NCBI GenBank assembly: GCA_021773035.1
Contig: JAJFKU010000018.1
Coordinates: 40,181 to 104,180 of the forward strand
Source: Woeseiaceae bacterium
GTDB lineage: Bacteria; Pseudomonadota; Gammaproteobacteria; Steroidobacterales; Woeseiaceae
Length of the DNA stretch: 64,000 bases
Direction: 5' to 3'
In this document: positions 58,893-64,000 of the stretch, in pieces
How the letters are laid out: every line of letters starts with the position of its first letter
How positions within the stretch are numbered: position 1 is the stretch's first letter
Translations under genes and position numbers: made by a program
Notes under the pieces: generated by a model
Seen by the model: only the letters and a program-made list of their open reading frames with translations
What the model was told of the DNA's origin: nothing
The model's database searches: none

Positions 58893-59515
58893 ATACTTCG
58901 GTGCCGGATAACATCCTGCAGTTTTTGCCGACAAGAACGCCGGACGCGTGGCTGGACGAGGCAGTGGCGCGGCTTCCCGAGATGTTGCTCGATCACGCGA
59001 ACTGCGAACTCAAAGCCGCCTCGACGGCACTCGGCTTCCTGTATCGGTATCCGGACCGCAGCGCCCTCGTACAGCGCATGTCGCGCCTTGCCCGGGAAGA
59101 GCTCAGGCATTTCGAGCAGGTTCGCGCGATCATGGACGATATGGGCGTTTCGTTTCAGCGCCTGACAGCATCACGCTATGCGGGTCGGCTGCGCGACGCA
59201 GCGCGACAGCAGGAGCCGCACAAACTCCTGGATCTGTTATTGATCGGTGCCATCATCGAAGCACGTTCCTGCGAGCGCTTCGCCAGGATCGCGCCGCGTC
59301 TGCCGGAAAAGCTCGGCAAGTTCTACAACGGGCTGCTGGCATCGGAGGCGCGCCATTTCGAGCACTACCTCGCCTTCGCAAAATCGGAGTGCGGGGTCGA
59401 CAACGGTGAAATAGAGCAACGTCTCGACGCGCTGAAGGCGATCGAGGCGGCGCTGATTATCGATCCTGATCCGGTCTTCCGCTTCCACTCCGGCGTGCCC
59501 ACAGGGCAGGACTGA
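58883..59515 (+). CDS. miaE: tRNA-(ms2io6A37) hydroxylase
   Basis: Adds the hydroxyl group to ms2i6A37 in tRNA using a diiron centre. The 210-residue helix bundle has its ligands in DHANCELKAAS, REELRHFEQV, IEARSCERF and SEARHFEHYLAFA. It starts inside the end of the kinase gene (10-bp overlap), so the two are translationally coupled, a pairing for which I see no functional link. It ends 9 bp before the convergent lpxH. Confidence 0.95.
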   Translation: MAVDTSVPDNILQFLPTRTPDAWLDEAVARLPEMLLDHANCELKAASTALGFLYRYPDRSALVQRMSRLAREELRHFEQVRAIMDDMGVSFQRLTASRYAGRLRDAARQQEPHKLLDLLLIGAIIEARSCERFARIAPRLPEKLGKFYNGLLASEARHFEHYLAFAKSECGVDNGEIEQRLDALKAIEAALIIDPDPVFRFHSGVPTGQD

Positions 59516-59524
59516 CCGCCGCTT

Positions 59525-60244
59525 TTACCTTGGCATCGATTCCAGGCGCGGACCGTCTTCGTCCCACCGGACGATGCTGCCCTGCTCATACCAGTCGCCA
59601 AGAACGATGCGCGTGGCTTTGCGATGGCCAAGATCGACGGTGTGCACGGCGGGTCGATGCGTATGCCCGTGCAGCAGCAGTGCAACGTCGTGTTCGTTCA
59701 GAGTTGCTTTCACGGCATCCTGGTTCACATCCATGATGCTGTCGTCCAGTGACTCGCCGCGGGCGATGCTTTCCTTGCGTGCCTTGATCGCAAAAGCGAT
59801 ACGTTCCTCGATCGATTTAGCGCTCATCATTGCCTGCCATGCAGGATCCCGGGTCATCGCGCGGACTTCCTGGTACTGGACATCATCGGTGCACAAAGCA
59901 TCGCCGTGACTGAGCAAGACCTCCTGACCGTATAGTGTAACGATGCTTGGATCGTGCAGCAGTCGTACCCCGGTTTCGTCGGCGAAGCGCTGGCCAACCA
60001 TGAAATCCCGGTTACCGTGCATGAAAAACACCGGCACCGCGTTGGTGAGACTTCTTAATGCGATCTTCATATCGCGGTAGTAGGGATTCGGGTCGTCGTC
60101 CCCCAGCCAGGCATCAAACAGGTCGCCGAGGATATAGAGCGTCTCGGCGGTTCGAGCCTCACCGGCAAGAAAGTCGAGAAACTGCTCGCCGATCGTCGCG
60201 TGGCTGGCGTCCAGATGCAAATCGGAGATAAAGAGTGTCGTCAT
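59525..60244 (-). CDS. lpxH: UDP-2,3-diacylglucosamine hydrolase
   Basis: Cleaves UDP-diacylglucosamine to lipid X in lipid A synthesis, at the inner membrane's inner face. The calcineurin-like phosphoesterase motifs are all present: ISDLHLD, GDLFDAWLGDD, HGNRDFM, LSHGDALCTDD and LHGHTHRP. It has 239 residues, as expected. The ATG giving MTTLFISDLHL is 1 bp after the ppi stop; longer readings are unlikely. The gene shows the organism makes lipid A. Confidence 0.97.
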   Translation of the reverse strand: MTTLFISDLHLDASHATIGEQFLDFLAGEARTAETLYILGDLFDAWLGDDDPNPYYRDMKIALRSLTNAVPVFFMHGNRDFMVGQRFADETGVRLLHDPSIVTLYGQEVLLSHGDALCTDDVQYQEVRAMTRDPAWQAMMSAKSIEERIAFAIKARKESIARGESLDDSIMDVNQDAVKATLNEHDVALLLHGHTHRPAVHTVDLGHRKATRIVLGDWYEQGSIVRWDEDGPRLESMPR

Positions 60245-60245
60245 C

Positions 60246-60854
60246 TCAGTCGTAAGTAATTCGCGAGACTTTCTTGATAACAATCGGAATTATCGGTGCG
60301 GGCGCACCGCCCGGTCCGTTCGGTGCCGATTCCGCGTTGGTGATGGCGTCCACCACCTCCATGCCCTCGATGACAAAACCGAATACGGTAAATCCCCAAC
60401 GTCCTCTAACCGTGTGCTTGAGCGGATCGAGGTTGGGTGAGTCCGGGGTCTGGCCAACATTATTGGCGACGTTGATGAAGAACTGCGAGTTCGCCGAATG
60501 TGGGTCACTCGTGCGCGCCATGGCGATGGTGCCGCGCAGGTTGCTCAGCCCGTTGCCGGACTCGTTCGGCAGCGTCACCCCGGATTCCTTGAGTTTGAAG
60601 CCCGGCGTGTAGCCGCCGCCCTGCGCCATGAAGCCCGGGATGACGCGATGAAAAACCGTGCCGTCGTAGAAGCCGGAATCGACCAGTTTGAGGAAACTGG
60701 CGACCGTCAGCGGCGCCGCTCTGCCATCCAGTTCCAGCTTGAATGTGCCCTCGGTTGTCTCAACCTCGATGTGCGGATGTGCCGGCACCTTGTCCGCGGC
60801 GCAGGCGATCGCACACGCGAACGTCAGGAGGAGCGTCAGGAGGGCTTTTTTCAT
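60246..60854 (-). CDS. Exported cyclophilin-type peptidyl-prolyl isomerase
   Basis: A 202-residue cyclophilin with a signal sequence (MKKALLTLLLTFACAIACAAD). Cleavage after ACA-type residues, or lipidation at the Cys in AIAC, are both possible. The catalytic parts FHRVIPGFMAQGGG, NSQFFIN, and VFGFVIEGMEVVD match PpiA-like enzymes that speed folding of exported proteins. The start at 60854 is required for the signal peptide; an open frame extends upstream to 61070 but runs into the tRNA region. lpxH follows after 1 bp, an arrangement seen in other gammaproteobacteria. Confidence 0.95.
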   Translation of the reverse strand: MKKALLTLLLTFACAIACAADKVPAHPHIEVETTEGTFKLELDGRAAPLTVASFLKLVDSGFYDGTVFHRVIPGFMAQGGGYTPGFKLKESGVTLPNESGNGLSNLRGTIAMARTSDPHSANSQFFINVANNVGQTPDSPNLDPLKHTVRGRWGFTVFGFVIEGMEVVDAITNAESAPNGPGGAPAPIIPIVIKKVSRITYD

Positions 60855-61042
60855 CGAGTATCCCGTCGGGCTTGGTAAGCTGGAAACGGCAATATACCTG
60901 AGCCCGCAGGAGGCGGCTATGTTGGGTGCCGATCGTAGGGATGGTGTCGATAATCGCTTGATTGCCGCCCGATGCAGCCGTATGATCGCAACCCGCGCAA
61001 GGTCTGGCTTCGGCTGGGCCCGCGTGGCGGAAAGTCTGGCAT

Positions 61043-61119
61043 CGGGGCATAGCGCAGCCTGGTAGCGCATCTGCTTTGGGAGCAGAGGGTCGGGAGTTCG
61101 AATCTCTCTGCCCCGACCA
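61043..61119 (+). tRNA. tRNA-Pro (UGG)
   Basis: A 77-base gene. The acceptor CGGGGCA pairs with TGCCCCG, the anticodon arm is tctgc / TGG / gcaga, the T-loop is GTTCGAA, and CCA is encoded. It opens a four-tRNA cluster. Confidence 0.97.
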
Positions 61120-61149
61120 GCCGGATTTTCTTGTAGTGCTTGAATCTAA

Positions 61150-61545
61150 GCGCCCGTAGCTCAACCGGATAGAGCATCGGCCTTTAAGTGAGGAGCCTGC
61201 AGCGGGAAACAAAACCGTTGCAGTGGACCGCACCGTAACGGGGAAACCTTAACAGGTAATGCTGATGGCAATCCCGTGGAAACCTGTGGACACTTGATGT
61301 GTCGGTGGCCACGGTGCTCTGAAGGCTCAGTAGCGTATCGCTGAGGGTAAGGGCATCGAAGAATAGGCAGCTGAAGCGTGTAAATTTCGCAGCTGACTAT
61401 CGCAGGGCTCCGTAGAGACTATACGTGCGGCGCCTGAAACGGTGAAGAGATAGTCCAGACCACAAACTCGCTGTGCGAGGCCGTGAAAACGGTAGTTGGT
61501 AAGCTAAGCCGAGGGTTGCAGGTTCGAGTCCTGCCGGGCGCGCCA
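61150..61545 (+). tRNA. tRNA-Arg (UCU), split by a group I intron
   Basis: The 5' exon 61150-61184 and 3' exon 61504-61545 join into a 77-base tRNA. The acceptor GCGCCCG pairs with CGGGCGC; the anticodon stem TCGGC pairs with GCCGA; the loop is CT-TCT-AA; the T-arm is GCAGG/CCTGC; CCA is encoded. The exons look like the tRNA-Arg(UCU) of other gammaproteobacteria, which begins GCGCCC. The 319-bp insert lies between anticodon positions 34 and 35, and a tRNA scanner may miss the gene or name it wrongly. Without splicing the tRNA could not work, so self-splicing is essential if this is the only UCU gene. Confidence 0.9.
61185..61503 (+). ncRNA. Group I intron in tRNA-Arg (319 nt, no ORF)
   Basis: The exon end CCTT pairs with GAGG inside the intron (61190-61193), leaving a U.G pair at the 5' splice site (P1), and the intron ends in G, as group I requires. 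A P2-like hairpin (61197-61205 with 61215-61223) follows. The catalytic P7 is visible: AGACTAT at 61416-61422 with ATAGTCC at 61450-61456. Near the 3' end, a hairpin CTCGC/GCGAG and a GAAA tetraloop hairpin (ccgt-gaaa-acgg) fit P9 elements. No homing endonuclease is encoded. It resembles the tRNA introns of cyanobacterial Leu(UAA), Azoarcus Ile and Agrobacterium Arg, probably subgroup IC3. Confidence 0.88.
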
Positions 61546-61578
61546 TTACGGCGCAATGTAGGAAATTGAAAGAACAAT

Positions 61579-61655
61579 GGTGGGTGTAGCTCAGTTGGTA
61601 GAGCCCCGGGTTGTGATCCCGGTCGTCGCGGGTTCGAGTCCCGTCATCCACCCCA
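61579..61655 (+). tRNA. tRNA-His (GUG)
   Basis: A 77-base gene including the special extra G at position -1 (61579), paired with C73. The anticodon loop is TT-GTG-AT, the D-arm is AGCTCAGTTGGTAGAGC, and CCA is encoded. Confidence 0.97.
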
Positions 61656-61670
61656 CCTAAGAACGCGTGT

Positions 61671-61746
61671 GGGCCTTTAGCTCAGTTGGTAGAGCAGGAG
61701 ACTCTTAATCTCTTGGTCCGGGGTTCGAGCCCCCGAGGGCCCACCA
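61671..61746 (+). tRNA. tRNA-Lys (CUU)
   Basis: A 76-base gene. The acceptor GGGCCTT pairs with AGGGCCC (one G.U), the anticodon loop is CT-CTT-AA, and CCA is encoded. It is the last gene of the cluster; the sequence beyond it looks accessory, so its 3' end may be an integration site. Confidence 0.95.
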
Positions 61747-61804
61747 TTTCCAAAGGCGATCGCAGCGTGCGGTCCATCATCTGCGGCCAGAAGAAGACGC
61801 GCAT

Positions 61805-62069
61805 TTATTTCGATAGGTTGCGTATCGGGTCCACGACCTCATCACCCATCCCGATAATCACATCGTGGTGGTTTTCGAAGACGATCCACCTGGCATTCTT
61901 GGAGGTGACGAAGTACTCGAAGGTGTGGCATTCGCCGAGGATCAGCGCGATATCCGATGGCTTTGCTTCGTAAACGCCCCAATCTGCACTCCGAATCGAT
62001 TACGCGTCGAACCCGCCTCCTTAGCTCGAGCGAAACGACCGCCTCATCTATTGTTACTTCGACATTCAT
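61805..62069 (-). pseudogene. Probable frameshifted small gene of unknown function
   Basis: An ATG at 62069 opens MNVEVTIDEAVVSLELRRRVRRVIDSE, which then turns into a basic, unlikely stretch. From about 62000 a second frame gives a protein-like end with no start codon of its own: ADWGVYEAKPSDIALILGE, later HTFEYFVTSKNARWIVFENH and GDEVVDPIRNLSK, with a stop at 61805. Joined, they would make ~87 residues, and the span is 265 bp (3n+1), so one base seems inserted near 61985-62010. It could also be a sequencing error. I do not recognise the family. It lies 58 bp after tRNA-Lys, on the opposite strand. Confidence 0.45.
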
Positions 62070-62129
62070 TGTTGGCAGTACGGAGAGCTTTTCCTTAATT
62101 AGACACAGTGGCCGGTCAGAACCGGTTCC

Positions 62130-62654
62130 TCAGAGTTTTAGCGCAAGCACTGAAGATTTAAGCTTGTCTTTTCCGACCTCTAAAACCGGGCCGGCTCCAA
62201 GCTTTTCGAACCCGAGTTTGTCATAGAACGCCTGCGCCCCGTAATTGATATCCGAGACACAAAGCCGGACCCGGAGGTGGCCTGCTGAGCGAATAGTTGT
62301 TAGGGCGTGGTCGTATAGTGCTCTACCTAGTCCGGCACCGTACGCCGAACTCAGTACGTATATTTGTTTCAGCTCGGACGATGTGGAGCCAAGGTCTATC
62401 GGGCTCCCTTGATGCTTCACCATGTAGTAGCCAGATGGCTCTGAATCCAGCCACCCTACACAACAGACCGTCTGTTCAGATGCCAATTCTGCTTTCGCGA
62501 CCTCAGGCGTATAGTTCGCGAGACAGTAAGCTTCAATATCCTCCGGTGAGTGAATTCCAAAGTAGGCTTGCTTGAACGTAAGGACTTGCAACTTCGCCAG
62601 TTGCGTTGCGCGACCCGGTCCGATCCGGTCGATTCTGATCGTCTTTGTATCCAA
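62130..62654 (-). CDS. GNAT-family N-acetyltransferase
   Basis: A 174-residue acetyltransferase. The acetyl-CoA loop is in LKQIYVLSSAYGAGLGRALYDHAL (the R/Q-x-x-G-x-G/A pattern appears as YGAGLGRA), followed by RLCVSDINYGAQAFYDKLGFEKLG, a typical motif B. The N-terminal part FKQAYFGIHSPEDIEAY resembles GNAT enzymes close to the spermidine/PaiA group. The acceptor is unknown. The start is a TTG with GAGG seven bases upstream. It stands in the looser region after the tRNA cluster, with genes on the same strand on both sides. Confidence 0.85.
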   Translation of the reverse strand: MDTKTIRIDRIGPGRATQLAKLQVLTFKQAYFGIHSPEDIEAYCLANYTPEVAKAELASEQTVCCVGWLDSEPSGYYMVKHQGSPIDLGSTSSELKQIYVLSSAYGAGLGRALYDHALTTIRSAGHLRVRLCVSDINYGAQAFYDKLGFEKLGAGPVLEVGKDKLKSSVLALKL

Positions 62655-62706
62655 TCACCACCTCACCAGAACTAAACCCGTGCCGGACCACAAAGCGGCC
62701 GAACGG

Positions 62707-62991
62707 CTATGAAGCTATCGCGGCCTTTCTAATGTGTCCCAGGTAACTGTCAGGCAGTCCCAGCTTGGTCGCCAGTGCCAACAGGGCCGCCGCGTACTCC
62801 GGGTTTGTTGCCGTTAACCTGGCAGTCGACACCTGCGTGTTTCCGGGCAATTTCACAACAACAGGTTCGGCGATATAGTCAGCAACACTCTGTTCAGAAT
62901 GCAAGTTCGTGGCGTCCTCTGAATTGAATAGTCGGTCCCGTTGAGTGAACGCCCTTGGAGGCCAGCAGCGACTCATCCATGAAAAGCCCAT
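62707..62991 (-). CDS. Short ORF, possible remnant of a gamma-glutamylcyclotransferase-like protein
   Basis: The last ~55 residues (ending NPEYAAALLALATKLGLPDSY and LGHIRKAA) look like the C-terminal end of AIG2/gamma-glutamylcyclotransferase-type proteins. The N-terminal 40 residues (MGFSWMSRCWPPRAFTQRD) do not look like a proper domain, and the glycine-rich YGSN start of that family is missing. It could be a truncated gene, or a different small family. The start codon is uncertain, and no good ribosome-binding site is seen. Confidence 0.35.
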   Translation of the reverse strand: MGFSWMSRCWPPRAFTQRDRLFNSEDATNLHSEQSVADYIAEPVVVKLPGNTQVSTARLTATNPEYAAALLALATKLGLPDSYLGHIRKAAIAS

Positions 62992-63164
62992 AGAAGAAAA
63001 CCGTAATTTAATCGGTGTTCATGCGTTCGTTATTCTAACACCCCAATGGCTGCTGTCTGACATGGTCAGGCGACCACTTTCGTCGTTAGCGGTCACTCGA
63101 TTGGCTAGATTGACGATGCTGCGCGGCGCTGCTTTCGGCCAGAAGCGACCATTGACGCCAACAT

Positions 63165-63695
63165 TCAGTCAGGGTCATGAGATGTGCTAACACCGGCTGT
63201 TCGGACACGTGAAAGTAGTCGCGCAATTTGTCTCCTACCCACGAGAAGAGAGAGCCCGAGTACGATCTGAATAATGTTCGTTACTCGACCCGCGACCGTC
63301 TGCGCTGACGGGCTATAGGTGCCAAAACCATCGGGGTCCATGATTTCCTGCTGTGTAGCACGAAACGATTCGTAGTAAGCAAGATCGATCACTCCGAATA
63401 CCAGCGTATATAACCCAACGAGCGTGACCGCGAGTACGACGATATCGACGCCGCCCTCAATTGGTTGAGTATCACCGGATACATCGCCGATAACTGTAGC
63501 CGGAAAAAACCAGAGGATTCCAGCAAAGACAAGTGGTAAGCCGAAATTCAGAAGGAACGCGCTTACGGCAAGGAAATTCGCCTCTTCGGTGTTTACGTAG
63601 TACGCGACGTATCCAGTCAGGCTTTGCATTGACAGCACAACAATCACAACCGCGCAAAGCTTCACTAGTACTACGTCGATTCGGCTCCCGCCCAT
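63165..63695 (-). CDS. Four-helix membrane protein of unknown function
   Basis: A 176-residue protein with four hydrophobic helices: VVLVKLCAVVIVVLSMQSL, FLLNFGLPLVFAGILWFF, GVDIVVLAVTLVGLYTLVFGVI, and IIQIVLGLSLLVG. Between helices 3 and 4 is a short polar loop with YYESFRATQQEIMD; the end RRQIARLLSRVRTAG is basic and cytoplasmic. I do not recognise a named family. It is the last clear gene of the accessory end. Confidence 0.6.
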   Translation of the reverse strand: MGGSRIDVVLVKLCAVVIVVLSMQSLTGYVAYYVNTEEANFLAVSAFLLNFGLPLVFAGILWFFPATVIGDVSGDTQPIEGGVDIVVLAVTLVGLYTLVFGVIDLAYYESFRATQQEIMDPDGFGTYSPSAQTVAGRVTNIIQIVLGLSLLVGRRQIARLLSRVRTAGVSTSHDPD

Positions 63696-64000
63696 GCATT
63701 ACACCTCTGAGTAAGAATCGCGTGCAGCCGAAGAGAATAACATCCCAGTTGCAAATGACTGCTAAGGGTCAGTAGCCGACAGTTTACCTCAGTTCAAACG
63801 ACTGGTTGCTATGCGAGGTGAAGCAGCCGGTCGGATTCGTACCTGGCGACGGTCGCCTAACGGCCGATTCTGTTGAAAAACTCTGTTTTGCGAGCGGAGC
63901 GAAAATTCACGAAGAATTGGAAATAGTCCTGAGCGCGATTGCAGTATCGGTTAGCCGTTCTGAGCTGCGCCAGGAGGGGATTTCATAGGAACTGCACTAT
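63696..64000. other. No recognisable gene at the window's right end
   Basis: Both strands were read. A 60-codon frame from a TTG at 63806 exists on the + strand but has no family look or ribosome-binding site. The stretch around 63862-63885 (gattctgttgaaaaactctg) resembles sequence often met at insertion-sequence edges, but no terminal repeat pair or transposase is visible within the window. Confidence 0.4.

Noticed and set aside
60855..61070. N-terminal extension of the peptidyl-prolyl isomerase
   Set aside because: It would place 72 odd residues before a perfect signal peptide and overlap the start of the tRNA-Pro gene.
61185..61503. Reading the split tRNA as tRNA-Lys(UUU) with the junction one base later
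   Set aside because: The intron would then end in C rather than the required G, and the exon sequence (GCGCCC start, acceptor and T-arm) matches tRNA-Arg(UCU), not Lys.
61747..63700. Integron cassette array (several small same-strand genes)
   Set aside because: No attC-like RYYYAAC...GTTRRRY pairs are found in the spacers at 62070-62130 or 62655-62706.
63806..63988. 60-codon frame on the + strand near the right end
   Set aside because: TTG start, no ribosome-binding site, no recognisable protein pattern.

Overview
The window is chromosomal DNA from a gammaproteobacterium. The strongest sign is the order asd-fimV-truA-accD-folC-SPOR protein-cvpA-purF at 47.5-57.6 kb, which is characteristic of that class. 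A riboflavin/nusB/thiL/pgpA block, an efp/epmA pair, parE-parC and FimX/FimV-type pilus proteins agree with it. Sequence reading alone cannot fix the order or genus; a marine lineage near Woeseiaceae/Chromatiales is my guess. Coding density is very high, with many 1-11 bp gene overlaps. The last ~2.2 kb is looser and looks accessory.

Layout. 0-6 kb: end of a saccharopine dehydrogenase-like gene, a small lipoprotein, ppa, a Tat-exported aldo/keto reductase, then a MaoC hydratase - CitE-like lyase - acetyl-CoA synthetase run. 6-15 kb: an FHA protein of the type VI secretion TagH kind, DUF1820, purL, two hypotheticals and ettA. 15-18 kb: a BlaI-type repressor and M56 membrane protease behind a 16-bp inverted-repeat operator, then a histone-deacetylase-like enzyme. 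18-25 kb: glyA, nrdR, ribD, ribE, ribBA (its GTP-cyclohydrolase half lacks the zinc cysteines), ribH, nusB, thiL, pgpA. 25-30 kb: a Ser/Thr kinase with a cyclic-nucleotide-binding-like tail, an M48 protease/DUF898 pair, an exported M20 amidohydrolase, a near-perfect long hairpin and xseB. 30.5-33 kb: a rubrerythrin - Fe-S/CCG-domain protein - DUF3501 operon behind a sigma70 promoter with PerR-like palindromes. 33-41 kb: parE, parC, a FimV-like protein and a FimX-like protein with degenerate receiver, GGDEF and EAL domains. 41.5-45.5 kb: efp, facing an overlapping SCO - PCu(A)C - psd - epmA - fRMsr operon. 45.5-60.9 kb: prmB, aroC, asd, fimV, truA, accD, folC, SPOR protein, cvpA, purF, a pseudo-receiver/Ser-Thr kinase fusion, miaE, lpxH and a peptidyl-prolyl isomerase.

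61.0-61.75 kb is a tRNA cluster, Pro(UGG) - Arg(UCU) - His(GUG) - Lys(CUU). The tRNA-Arg gene is split in its anticodon by a 319-nt sequence with the hallmarks of a self-splicing group I intron, which is the most striking feature here. After tRNA-Lys come a probable frameshifted gene, a GNAT acetyltransferase, a short ORF resembling the tail of a gamma-glutamylcyclotransferase, a four-helix membrane protein and ~300 bp without a recognisable gene. tRNA-Lys may therefore border an accessory island.

Themes: housekeeping in translation and its modification (tRNAs, TruA, MiaE, EF-P/EpmA, PrmB, EttA), flavin and purine synthesis, type IV pilus polarity/c-di-GMP control, and Ser/Thr phosphosignalling (two kinases plus one FHA protein). 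The least characterised functional unit is the rubrerythrin/CCG/DUF3501 operon.
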